A stretch of DNA of 11,285 nt from Symbiodinium natans (GCA_905221605.1 CAJNDS010000194.1:190001-201285), one strand, 5' to 3'. Positions 1 to 8,159 are shown, numbered from the stretch's first letter. Translations and numbers: made by a program. Notes: generated from the letters alone by a model not told the origin.

Positions 1-734
1 ACTCAGTGACTAGCTCGGTCTGGGGCTCGGGATTTCACATCGCTGCTCTCAGCAGAAACTCGGCGCCAAGCACACAAGCAGCTCCGCCTTTCCGGCATGC
101 GGAGACGCGGGCTGTTTGAGACGAAGAAGTAGCTACGAAGAAGTAGCTACGAAGTAGCTCGGGTGTGAGTTGCGGTACCATCATGCCATTGTCAGGTGGA
201 GCAGATGCCAGAGGCGTGTAAGGGCATGCTGGTAGCTGCCGTGCCCGTGGCACTCGGCGCTCCGTGGCTGCAGTGCCGACAAAGTATCATTATGCAATGT
301 TAGGAATCTGCCACGCCACTCCACGGGTACCTCCACCAGGTGCTACCAAAAGATCGTGACAAGCGCCAGGCAACCCGAATGTGCTTTGACGTGCTGTTGT
401 ACTTGGTGTTCCACGTGCTGGGTGCAACAAGAAGTGGTGCAGGCTGCGCTCTCGGGCTTCATTGGAGAGGACGCCGCACCAGTCTTTCCATGAGCTCGAA
501 ACTGTGTTTACCAAGTTTACCTGTAGCTGTCCACTTCGCCCTTAGTTGAAGCCCCCCTGCTTGATTGTTTGAGTGGGTCTTTTTGTGGCCGGAAATGCTA
601 GTTGTAGAGGGTTACAAGGGGCTCCAGTCTTGACTGGCGGGGCAGGATGTTTAGCGAGCAGTTGCTGGATTGGTTGTTTTGTCACTGCAGGCTTATGTCG
701 TTGCACGTCAACGTAGTTTCTGCGGCCGGTGCAG
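1..734. other. Unassigned 5' region
   Basis: I see no convincing coding block here. Open frames on both strands are short, have skewed composition (Arg, Ser, Pro, Cys) and no recognisable motif. The only clear structure is the 14-bp tandem repeat at 121-159. The stretch may hold the promoter, 5' UTR or an early exon of the coiled-coil gene that begins to look coding at about 735, but nothing in the sequence fixes a transcription start. I found no spliced-leader-like stretch. Confidence 0.4.
121..159. repeat. 14-bp tandem repeat, 2.8 copies
   Basis: The unit ACGAAGAAGTAGCT occurs at 121-134 and again exactly at 135-148. An 11-nt version lacking one GAA follows at 149-159. In one frame it repeats stop codons (TAG), so it is unlikely to be coding. 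Confidence 0.9.
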
Positions 735-3579
735 GTTCTCAAGAACATGGAAGCTGATCTGCTCGAGCGGCTTCTGCAAGAGAAGCACGCTGCCAGAGAA
801 CAGGCCCGGGGATGCTCCTGGAGCCCTGAAATCTGTGACATCTGAGTGTCCTTGCTCTGTCTTGCTGTGCAGGTGCTGCTGGCCGAGAGGAAGACCCAGA
901 CAGCTGCCAGCACTGTCGCGCATATCCTTCAAGATGTGGAGCACGCCGAGGCCGGAAAAACCCGGAATCACCGGCTCCCTGCTGCGTGGTGCTTGCCTGT
1001 AGTCACATATGGGTCGGTCAGGAGCAGCTGGCGATACATCTCTCTGCAGAAGAAGCGGCAAAGGTTGAGAGTGACGCCGCGGACAAGGCAGCCGCCGAGG
1101 CACAACTCCCAGGGGCATTTTGTTACCATATGCACTAAATTCTTATAACCTTCACTATTCTTCCTCTTGTGCTCCTGCTTAAAGAGTGAGAAGGCTGAGA
1201 CGGCCCGCAGCACTGCGGAGGCCGAACAGAGACAGCTCTTTTGTCGTGTGAGATGCGATAGGCCGTTCTCTCCGCGTTTATTCCACATTAGGCCCAGCTC
1301 CTGGTTGGGCACATGGAGCAGGATTTGTGCAGGCTCGATGCTCTCTTGTTCACTGCCGGCTCGCACAAGCTTTGGACGTGTGGATCTTGACAGGCTGGCT
1401 TGCGCCATCCTTCTAGCAGAGGAGAAGGACTGGTGAAATGCTGGACGTGACAAGCTTGCACTGGCGTGCACCAATAGGGTTACACTGAGCTTTCTTGAAA
1501 CGAAGGGAAACGAGGGAAGGGGGACAGCATTGTGGGGACACCCATGCGCAATGCCGATTGCGAAACTACAGAACCGAAATTACTCTTGTCTGCCGAGCGA
1601 GTCACTGTCAAGTCACCCAGAGACGAACTTGCCGCAGCCAGTTTGTTGCGGGAGGATTTGCAGATGCCGGCAGACCAAGTCTCCAGAGTTCAGAAAATCT
1701 GTGAGAAGCTGGACCTCGAGGAGTTAACGCGTGTTTCCGTGTGCCATGGTCCAAGCTCCCTAGGGCGTCTTCGGCTGCCTTTCAGGACTCCTTGCGCTGT
1801 ACCCTGCCGCTGGTTTTGCAGAAGCTTGGGCACCCAGGGGCCCCGAACCTTTTCGCAGTTGATCGGTTCACGCTTTCGTGCTTTGAAGCCTCAGTCTCCG
1901 TGCTTCTTGCTAAGACCAGCGGGGACAAGATCCTTCTTGGAGAAGGCAGCAGCGCAGCTGATCACAAAGGCTATGCAGGAGCACATGGACAAACTCAGCC
2001 AGGACCAACTCAATGTACCTCCTTCTGCGAAGCATGCTTTAAAAAGGGTTTGGGCATCCGTGCTGAGCGAAGTTCCTGGCAGGAGCTGACCAGCGACGAA
2101 GTTCAGGGCTCCACTGAAGCTGCAACTGCAAGGGCTCAGGCCAGATCAGGGCGAACTGAACCATAGTGGACCATAGTGAAGCCATCAGAGCTACCTGAAC
2201 CATGTGAACTCAATGTGAACCCTACCCGGACTCTGGGTCCGGAAAGGAAACGCGCGCGAGCTCGAAGGCGGCACAGGCTTCACTGGCCAAAGCACGTGAT
2301 GGCGTGCGGGCGGCGCAGGCGCTAGTGTTTAGGGGCCAGTCCGTTGTTTATAGATTCGGATAGTGCGGGGGAGATGAATATGTCAGACGCAACCTCGGGC
2401 CTTAATGGGCGAATTGCAGGTAGTGGCTTTGTGGGTGGCTTTGGAACCTGTGTCCATGCCAGGTCGAAGAGTAGAAAACGAGACTTAAGAGCCAACTGTT
2501 GGGAACATGTCACAGGTGGCTTGCACTGCCTTGCGAACCCTCTGCCGTTTCGTGAGGCGGCAGTTGATGCTGTTCGTGCCCGCCTGGACCAAGCGCGCGC
2601 CGACGCTGATGATTGCAAGATGTTGTCGCGAGCCCCAAACCTGCACACGACCCGCCACGTAGCGGCTGAGTCGGCTGAGGTGTGCTGTAAGCCAAGCAAG
2701 CAAAAGCCGAGGAAGAGAGAAGGGCATTGGCGGAGTCCGTCGATGCCAGTTCCACAGGCGGCCCTGAATATCCCGGAACTGCAGCCCCACATGAGCAACA
2801 GTTTGTTTTTGTGCAGCTTGTGCACGTTTGTTTGCATGAGTACCCTTTGTGCCGTGGGCCTGTCCTCTCAGGAGCCAAGACCATGGAGTCTCTTCGTCAG
2901 TTCCGCAAGGGCGCCCTTGCGGCGTACCAGAGCTTGGAAGGGCCTGCAGTTCCCTGCCAGGCCGGCCATGGCCAGCCTTCCATACCCTACTCTTTTTTGC
3001 TCTCTGCCTCTCGCTCTCGTCCTCTCTCTCTGTCTCTCTCCGTCTCTGTGTCTCCCTCCCAAGCTGTTTCAGTGGATTCCTTGTTGCATGGTTGCTCCTT
3101 GCTCCGCATCGTCTGTCTTCTTGTGCAGGCTGCGTCCGTCCATTTGCTGGCCCTGCGGGGCCTAGGATCTTATGTTGATGCACTCCTTCTCACCATGACT
3201 CGAAATCCTGCCTCCCGCACTTTCCTCGAGTCACATGGTCAAAAGTTGAAACCGAGATGGGGCTGGAGCTTGTGGTTTGCATACATGGCCATATGACACA
3301 TGCGCTTGCCTTGCGCGTGGCATCGTGGCAATGATCTTGCACAGGCGGTGGACGACTTGGAGCGGAAGATTTCAGACTTCGAGGAGAGTTGCCGGCTCTA
3401 ACCCTAGACATGGCGCCTTTGGGTGCTGCAGAGTCTTGCCTCTGCTTCCGCAGCTTTGTCAGCTGCCTCCGAGGATCGAAGTGCGGGAGCTGCGGAAGGC
3501 CATGGAGGAGCAAAGTTTGGTGGACCAGAAGGCCGGCTGGCCCAACGCTTGGACTGCTTGCAGTTCCTTTTCGTTTAAT
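735..3579 (+). CDS. Multi-exon gene for an Ala/Glu-rich, probable coiled-coil protein (function unknown)
   Basis: This is a series of short + strand blocks, each bounded upstream by an AG acceptor and each encoding charged, Ala-rich, helix-favouring peptide. Approximate exons: 735-803 (from VLKNMEADLLERLLQEK), 873-~960 (VLLAERKTQTAAS), 1050-~1114 (EAAKVESDAADKAAAEAQ), 1185-~1245 (SEKAETARSTAEAEQRQ), 1292-~1340 (AQLLVGHMEQDLCRLDALL), 1572-1730, ~1920-2088, ~2247-2318 (SSKAAQASLAKARDG), ~2540-2615 (AAVDAVRARLDQARADAD), ~2697-2802, 2872-~2946, 3345-~3387 (AVDDLERKISDFEE) and 3454 onward. Introns are mostly short, and several predicted donors would be GC (for example after 803) or GT. The first Met in the first block is at 747, but the true start may lie upstream. 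The 3' end is unclear: one frame of the last block ends at TAA 3577-3579, just before T-rich UTR-like sequence. Heptad-like spacing of Leu/Ile/Ala suggests a coiled coil. I recognise no catalytic domain and no family. Exon ends are inferred and the complete frame was not reconstructed. Confidence 0.5.
1572..1730 (+). CDS. Exon of the coiled-coil gene (one of the two longest blocks)
   Basis: An acceptor ACTACAG ends at 1571 and a donor-like GTGTTTCC begins at 1731. Between them the frame is open for 53 codons of helix-type sequence, including DELAAASLLREDLQMPADQV and KICEKLDLEELTR. The frame stays open beyond 1730, but the peptide character changes there to Cys/Pro/Ser-rich, as expected on entering an intron. 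It looks like part of the same Glu/Ala/Leu-rich protein as the neighbouring blocks. I recognise no domain. Confidence 0.5.
1920..2088 (+). CDS. Exon of the coiled-coil gene
   Basis: The frame continues with EKAAAQLITKAMQEHMDKLS and then SAKHALKRVWASVLSEVPG. This is an amphipathic, helix-favouring sequence much like the upstream exon. The acceptor is uncertain (CCAG ending at 1919, or an earlier AG). Downstream, GGCAG|GAGCTG at about 2089 could be a GA donor. A stop in this frame at 2087-2089 means either that the exon is spliced just before it or that this isoform ends here. Confidence 0.45.
2161..2180. repeat. Short imperfect tandem repeat
   Basis: CCATAGTGGA at 2161-2170 is followed directly by CCATAGTGAA at 2171-2180, with one mismatch. 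It lies in a probable intron of the coiled-coil gene. Confidence 0.7.
2697..2802 (+). CDS. Exon of the coiled-coil gene
   Basis: After an in-frame TAA just upstream (2688-2690) and AG-containing acceptor candidates at 2694-2696, the frame reads QAKAEEERRALAESVDASS and then a Gly/Pro/Thr-rich stretch (TGGPEYPGTAAPHEQQ). The charged helical part matches the style of the other exons, and the Gly/Pro part would be a linker. The donor is probably one of the GT or GA dinucleotides around 2790-2806. The next acceptor, TGTCCTCTCAG, ends at 2871. Confidence 0.45.
2872..2946 (+). CDS. Exon of the coiled-coil gene
   Basis: A clear pyrimidine-rich acceptor (TGTCCTCTCAG) ends at 2871. The following frame reads AKTMESLRQFRKGALAAYQS, then LEG, before composition changes at a GCAGTTCC candidate donor. 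The next segment is a long pyrimidine-rich intron stretch. Confidence 0.5.
2988..3062 (+). other. Long CT-rich low-complexity tract in a probable intron
   Basis: About 75 nt of nearly pure C/T with TCTC repeats follow the exon ending near 2946. Several AG dinucleotides that could serve as acceptors lie downstream (AAG at 3061-3063, TTTCAG near 3070, TTGTGCAG ending at 3129). It is consistent with an extended polypyrimidine tract or simple-sequence expansion in an intron. Confidence 0.6.
3454..3579 (+). CDS. Probable last exon of the coiled-coil gene
   Basis: An acceptor TGCTTCCGCAG ends at 3453. Two frames are plausible. One reads RIEVRELRKAMEEQSLVDQK, which fits the coiled-coil character of the upstream exons but continues into UTR-like sequence. 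The other (open from a CTGCAG at about 3430) reads LASASAALSAASEDRSAG and ends at TAA 3577-3579. T-rich, UTR-like sequence begins at once after 3580. The choice of frame depends on the phase of the preceding intron, which I cannot fix. Confidence 0.4.
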
Positions 3580-4398
3580 CATGGTATCGTTGGTGTTGCA
3601 TTATGTTGCATTGAGATTGGGCGACTTGTGTTTACATTTTCTGTACCTCACGCATTTTTCATTTCTTTTTGTGTCGATGTATTTCGATTCTGTTAAAAAG
3701 GCAAGAAAATGATGTACCCGATTTGCCAGGATGAGTATCAGATATGGAAACCACTATGACACATAACGGCATGTGGACTGTTTCAAGTAGTTATGTGTGG
3801 TTGATTGCCGGTTGATAATTGCAACGCTTGCGCGCGGCGCCTCGGAGCCGGTGCTGGGCGTGTTAAGGCGGGGGTGCCAGCTCCCATTCGCGGGTTTTGG
3901 TTGGCCTGATCATCTGATTTCGGCTTTTTCAGGGGTTTTCAGGGGGTGGGGGGGGGGGGGCAGAAATTGCGGGGGGGGAAGGGTTGCGAAGTTGGGAAGG
4001 AGACGAGATCCTGGTCTGCTTGTTCTAGACGCCTTCTCGGCTGGAAGCAGGCACGAATATTTCAAAGTTGTTTTCTTCGAGAAATGTTGTCATTTTGGCA
4101 TTGCGTAGATTATTTTGCCACCCCGTTTTCAAGCATCAGAGTAACTATATTGCAATCAGAATCTACATTGACATAATCCTCAACCAAGAATTGACAGGTT
4201 TGTAGCAACAATATACCGAATTTGTTGTAAATGAAATCCATTGGCATATCTTCTAATCTGTCAGTTTTTGCAATCAGCTTCCGTGAGCAATATTACAATA
4301 TGATGCAGAAGCAGCATGTACATGCACATGTCCGTGTTCCCACTGGTGCTACATCATCCAGCATGCAATGAGCTGCTAGAACATGCATTGTTTTCCAG
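3580..4398. other. Spacer between genes; 3' UTR-like, then AT-richer DNA
   Basis: 3580-3720 is T-rich and looks like a 3' UTR. 3926-3983 holds the G-run cluster listed separately. 4080-4350 is noticeably more AT-rich than the rest of the window, with no open frame of interest. I see no RNA gene. Confidence 0.5.
3926..3983 (+). repeat. Tandem TTTTCAGGGG plus G-run cluster (G-quadruplex candidate)
   Basis: TTTTCAGGGG is repeated exactly at 3926-3935 and 3936-3945. It runs into five Gs (3942-3946), then T, then thirteen Gs (3948-3960), then eight Gs (3971-3978), then GGG (3981-3983). At least four runs of three or more G occur within 60 nt on the + strand, which satisfies the usual G-quadruplex pattern. 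The length of the 13-G run may be inaccurate in an assembly. Confidence 0.75.
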
Positions 4399-4445
4399 CT
4401 CAGTATGCCGGTGCGAAGCATTGACCCAGGACGAATTCACTGGCA
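4399..4445 (+). CDS. Possible small isolated exon
   Basis: TTGTTTTCCAG ends at 4398 and a full-consensus donor GTAAGT begins at 4446, enclosing 47 nt. One frame reads VCRCEALTQDEFTG. It could be an upstream exon of the module-containing gene whose next acceptor candidates are TCGTTCCAG (ending 4550) and TTCTTGGCAG (ending 4575). The evidence is splice-site quality only. Confidence 0.3.
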
Positions 4446-4575
4446 GTAAGTTCGGTAGAGTCAGTAGAGAAGGTTGAGTCCTTGGAGGCCTCTGCACACA
4501 CCTTCTATGCCAACATTCCACAAGTATTGAATCTCGTTGCATCGTTCCAGGATGGATGGTTTCTTTTCTTGGCAG

Positions 4576-4960
4576 GGCTGAGGTAGAACTCGTTACTTCT
4601 GGAAGGCCACCGCCGACGAAGAACGCGGTGACTGCGAGGAAGCTTTGCCACCAGGTCCGCCGACCACGGCCAGCGCGGAGGCTTGGGTCGCGGGGCTGTG
4701 TTTGGCTGCGGTTGTGTTGGTGTCATGATGTGTCATGTGCAGGTCTCGGAGGATGGGTGCCCAACTTCGTGCCAAGAAGCAGCTGTACCGGCTGGTGACA
4801 AGGCCCGGTGCATCGACAGGCCTTGATCCGGCGAATGCCAGATGCAGTGCGATGGTAGCACCCGACGCACAGAAGGCCGGCGCCGAGCCGTGCGATGTGG
4901 CCATGACCGGAGGAGAGGTAGAGACCAGTTTTCCGGACACGCAGACAGACGAGGCTGGCA
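4576..4960 (+). repeat. Repeat copy R1 (coding-derived exon-intron-exon module)
   Basis: R1 is the first copy of the repeat family that dominates 7697-9892. Exon-like part a (4576-4654) ends NAVTARKLCHQ. A variable 88-nt intron-like part (4655-4742, GT...GTGCAG) follows. Part b (4743-4960) starts VSEDGCPTSCQ. Compared with monomer A, part b has a net one-base insertion near 4805, so its frame shifts before GLDPANARCS and the tail ending DTQTDEAG. At the position where other copies have GT, this copy has GC (4961). R1 therefore looks like a decayed copy unless the extra base is an assembly error. Confidence 0.7.
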
Positions 4961-5056
4961 GCTACGCGCTTCCATGCAGTCAATGGCATTCAGTCCCTAG
5001 TGCCCTAGTGGTTGCGCGTAAGGAGAGAGACGTGACAACCCCCTAGAGTTGTGGGT

Positions 5057-5315
5057 TGTGTCGAAAACGAATGTAATGGGCTTATGGTGACGAATGTGAT
5101 GGGGTCACCCAAAGGCCGCCGCCGCCGACAAAGGATGCGGTGCCTGCGAGGAAGCTTTGCCAGGTGCGCCGACAAAGGCCAGCGCAGAGGCTTGGGTGCG
5201 GATCGTGGGGCTGACTTTGGAGTAATATAAGATGTCGCGTGCAGGACTCAGAGGATGGGTGCCCAACTTCGTGCCAAGACGAAGCAGCTGTACCGGCTGG
5301 CGACAAGGCCCGAGT
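5057..5315 (+). repeat. Repeat copy R2, left part
   Basis: Similarity to the repeat family begins near TGTCGAAAAC (5057). Part a ends DAVPARKLCQ before a GT at 5164. The intron-like part runs to GTGCAG at 5244 and is the most diverged of all copies. Part b begins at 5245 (DSEDGCPTSCQ) and similarity stops at about 5315, in the middle of part b. The missing right part is found about 1.4 kb downstream at 6690-6804. Confidence 0.7.
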
Positions 5316-5330
5316 GAAATCCTAGTAAGT

Positions 5331-6260
5331 ATGTCCCATACCTTCTCCTGCAAATACAGCTCCTTCACCATTCAGAGCCATGGAGCACATGTCACCAGCT
5401 GGAAGAGTGCTGCTGTTGGGAACGGTGAGCAAGAGCTCCTCTATGTCAGCCCTCAAGCTCTCATGGACACTCCAGAGAAGGCAATCCGAGGAGGTGTTCC
5501 CATTTGTTGGCCTCAGTTCAGTGAGATGGGTCCCTACGGAATGGCTCATGGTTGGGCACGTAGCACAAAGTGGGATTTGCTGAGTGCTGATAAGGCGACT
5601 GAGCCGGGTGGCTCTGATTCGGTCAGCATCACCTTCTCACTCCCCAAGAATGCTGCTGAGGGCCTCAACCCAGAGAAAGTTGATTCTGCCTTTTTCTCCA
5701 ACTTCGATGTCCTATTTCCAGGTGACTCTGGATGCGAGAGGCTTGACTATGAAATTCTCAGTTCAGAACAACAACAACAAGGATGAGAGTACCACTGAGA
5801 AGGCTGTGAGCTACCTCAGCTTCACCACTGCTTTGCACACCTACTTTGCTGCTGGTCCAGCAGGGATTTCTCAAGTCAGGTTGGTTCCTGATACATTCGA
5901 TGCATCCAGCTACGCGGACAACCGCCAGGACAGTAAGGTCATCTCTGATGACAAAGGACTGACCACAATTGACAAGAGTATTGATCGAGTGTATTTCGGA
6001 ACCAAGGACAAACCCTTGAGCTTTACCTACCCTGCCAATTTCAGCGATTGCCAGCGAGAGAGTCAGAATCACCGTGTCCAGATTCTCCCGAAAAAACTCA
6101 CAGATGCTGTGCTCTGGAACCCTAAAATCGAAAAGGCCAAGGCCATGGGAGACCTGCCCGACGATGGTTTTTAGGCTCGCGTGGCTAACCCAGGCTTGCC
6201 CCCGGTCAGCGTTGGTCCGCGGAAGCGGTTCTTTCTGGTGCTACCATCAACGGCGAATGA
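5331..6260 (+). pseudogene. Glucose-6-phosphate 1-epimerase-like (YeaD / aldose-1-epimerase superfamily), frameshifted
   Basis: Enzymes of this family interconvert the alpha and beta anomers of hexose 6-phosphates. Family signatures visible in order from Met at 5331: GAHVTSWKS (residues 18-26), ELLYVSPQAL (35-44), AIRGGVPICWPQF (51-63), MAHGWAR (71-77, with the conserved His codon at 5547), then in a second frame LHTYFAAG (His codon at 5836), TTIDKSIDRVYFG and DAVLWNPKIEKAKAMGD. The first frame covers 129 codons to 5717. One extra base around 5718-5719 moves homology to the next frame, which runs to a TAG at 6172-6174. A family-like tail (LAPGQRWSAEAVLSG, stop at 6258-6260) follows in the original frame. 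The stretch between, where the family has its conserved Cys-Val-Glu-Pro-Gly-type motif with the catalytic Glu, is missing or unreadable. The 930 nt are intronless, unlike the rest of the window. The start at 5331 is the first Met close to the family N-terminus. A canonical GTAAGT at 5325 just upstream also allows a spliced N-terminus. Two separate lesions favour a pseudogene (perhaps retrocopied); assembly indels are the alternative. Confidence 0.82.
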
Positions 6261-6348
6261 AGGAACTGGCTCTTCCTCTACTTCTACGAAGCAGAAGTCG
6301 CCTCTCAACGATCCTGGCAAGGGCTACTGAAATTCCTACTTCCCATTC

Positions 6349-6615
6349 AGCCATTGTCAAGGGTTCGACCTCCAAGTGAATGAGACAATGAGAGGCTTCT
6401 TCTTCCTACCTCTGATGCACTCGGAGAAGATTGTTGACCAACAACATTGTGTGGAACTCTTCAACAACAGTTTCTCTCCAGAGTGGATGCTAGCGAGTAC
6501 GCAGTGTGATAAAGGGAAGAAGTATGGTAGATTCCCTGGTCGTAACAAGGTCATGGGCAGGAAGTCTACACCCGATGAGGAGGAGTACTTGAAGAACAGT
6601 GGAGTATCCCAATAA
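6349..6615 (+). pseudogene. C-terminal part of a DUF924-family protein
   Basis: The frame ending at TAA 6613-6615 carries DUF924 features in the right order: GFFFLPLMHSEKIVDQQ (family FFYxPFxHSE type), CVELFNN, then KYGRFPGRNKVMGRKSTPDE (family RFGRFPHRNxxLGRxSTPEE type) and a short tail ending GVSQ. Only about the last 85-90 residues of a roughly 180-200-residue family are present, and an in-frame TGA lies at 6328-6330. Upstream frames do not show the N-terminal half with its expected DQFPRN-type motif. It is therefore either a last exon, with an acceptor among the AGs at 6349-6361, or a truncated copy. The family's function is not established; it is predicted to be soluble and helical. It lies about 90 bp behind the epimerase remnant on the same strand. 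Confidence 0.75.
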
Positions 6616-6689
6616 GAGCGTGAGAACATAGGCCGTGATATTGTTACAAACATACCTTCTGTTCCTCACCCCGCCTACATCAGATCTGA

Positions 6690-6804
6690 TCTTTGTGCTG
6701 GGTAGTGCCCGACGCACGGAAGGCCGGCAGCGAGCCAGGCGATGTGGCCATGACTGGAGAGGTGGAGATTAGCATTCCGGACACGCAGACGGACGAGGCT
6801 GGCG
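6690..6804 (+). repeat. Repeat copy R2, right part
   Basis: From about 6690 the sequence resumes the repeat family with GTGCTGGGTAGTGCCCGACG. The encoded tail reads APD-type residues then DVAMTGEVEISIPDTQTDEAG. It ends where other copies have their predicted splice donor; here the dinucleotide is GA (6805-6806). Together with 5057-5315 it makes one nearly complete repeat copy split by the epimerase/DUF924 segment. Confidence 0.7.
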
Positions 6805-7164
6805 ACTTCGTTATGGCCTACGCCAGGAGGTCCCCTCCATTGATCCTTAAGCTACGTATAACAGCCAAATCTCCCTATAGTTTGGATATCTGATGTTATC
6901 ACTGTGTTGAATGTGCTGTTTTGCAGTTGGCTTAGGCTTATTTTGGAGGAAGGGTATGTTAAAAGAGCTCAAAACAGGACTCATGCTACTTGTGTTTGCG
7001 CATGGGCTTTGGAAGTTGATGTGTAGTGTGGCAGACCCACAGGCCTTGATGAAAGATGTATAATGTGAATGCCAGGCTGATAAACAGCCTTGATTTCGCA
7101 TAGGAGAATGGGATGTCTTTGAAAATTGGGAAATACTGTCGGTCTTCATCACTTCATCACCAAT

Positions 7165-7182
7165 GAAATCTCCGGAGATTTC
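7165..7182. repeat. Perfect 18-bp palindrome
   Basis: GAAATCTCCGGAGATTTC equals its own reverse complement over all 18 bases, with no spacer. It could bind a dimeric protein or be fortuitous. No gene start lies near enough to assign a role. Confidence 0.85.
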
Positions 7183-7611
7183 GTTTTTCCCAATCAGATG
7201 TATGAAGCTCTATCATTCCCATCAAAGAGAGTCCAAAGCGAAGCTAACTTCAATGTGCAGACACTTCTCTTAGTTGACGCCCTATAGCCGGACTTTTCTC
7301 CATGCAAATCTCGTTTGTTCAGCTTGTGGGGCAACTTGCTGACGGGCGGCGTTCGTCGTAACCCTTCTGCTTCCAGACCAACAAAGGAGAAGAACCGCTA
7401 TGTTTTGAGACGTGCCGTAGCGTGCTCAGTGCTAATCCTATGACTGCTAGAAGTTCAACCCTGCCTACCCTCACGCTTGCTGTAATGGCAGCAACGGATG
7501 TCGTCACAAGAAGTTGCAGAGCAGCAGCAGGCCCAAGTTACTTGAGGCAGTCGCCCCTGAAGACTCGGGCAATTCGCAAACCGACAATAGTTCCCCTATC
7601 TATAAGTAGTT

Positions 7612-7651
7612 GACTTACATAAAAGTTCAAAATGCCATACATATGTAAGTC
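7612..7651. repeat. Inverted repeat with 10-bp arms, upstream of the tandem array
   Basis: GACTTACATA (7612-7621) and TATGTAAGTC (7642-7651) are exact reverse complements separated by 20 nt. The structure ends 45 bp before the first base of the 884-bp array. It is AT-rich compared with the array. Confidence 0.8.
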
Positions 7652-7895
7652 CACTTCCATAAGTTCCAACACTTGATCCATAAGTACAGGGATGGTTCCG
7701 GATTTGCCACTGGAGCAACTTGCCATGTGATGAATGTGATGGGTTTCCCAAAGGTTGATGCCGCCGACAGAGGATGCGGTGACTGCGAGGAAGCTTTGCC
7801 AGGTGGGCCGACCACGGTCAGCACGGAGGCTTGGGTACGGATCGCGGGGCTGTGTTTGGCAGGCTGTGTTGGTCCAGTGTTGGTGTTACGCGCAG

Positions 7896-8124
7896 GTCTC
7901 AGAGGATGGGTGCCCAACCTCGTGCCAAGACGAAGCAGCTGTACCGGCTGGTGCCAAGGCCCGTGTCCTGACAGGACTTGACCCCACGCATGCCAGATGC
8001 AGTGTGCTAGTGGCGCCCGACACACGGAAGGCCGGCGGCGAGCCGTGCGACGTGGCCATGGCCGGAGCAGAGGTAGAGACCTGCATACAGAACAGTCAGG
8101 ACACGCAGGCGGACGAGGCTGGCG
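7896..8124 (+). CDS. Module exon b of monomer A (copies at 8780-9008 and 9664-9892), unknown Cys-containing protein
   Basis: This is the best-preserved coding stretch of the repeat. It runs 76 codons open from VSEDGCPTSCQDEAAVPAG through GLDPTHARCSVLVAPD and GGEPCDVAMAGAEVET to DTQADEAGG, with cysteines at regular spacing (GCPTSC, ARC, EPC, ETC). It starts directly after CGCAG (7895) and ends at GT (8125). All three A copies are open in this frame. I do not recognise the family, and it resembles no zinc finger or EGF-type spacing that I can name. Whether it is translated is unknown. Confidence 0.4.
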
Positions 8125-8159
8125 GTTTTCGTTTTGGTGTACAAGCACTGTGGCTCCAG

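Larger units (their letters stand above)
6805..7696. other. Spacer without recognised gene
   Basis: There are no accepted coding blocks. Open frames here are short and without motifs. The sequence is more AT-rich around 6840-7200. It contains an exact CTTCATCA duplication (7144-7151 and 7152-7159), the 18-bp palindrome at 7165-7182 and the hairpin at 7612-7651, listed separately. Confidence 0.5.

Noticed and set aside
708-1118. - strand open frames opposite the coiled-coil gene (also 968-1474 and 2485-3183)
   Set aside because: They are shadows of the GC-rich + strand exons, with no recognisable domains and atypical composition.
4085-4105. CATTTTGGC, partly like the 3' half of a dinoflagellate spliced leader
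   Set aside because: Only nine bases match, the following bases differ, and no gene starts downstream.
5325-5330. GTAAGT just before the epimerase Met, as a real splice donor
   Set aside because: The downstream sequence already encodes the family N-terminus without a gap, so no intron is needed. Noted only as an alternative.
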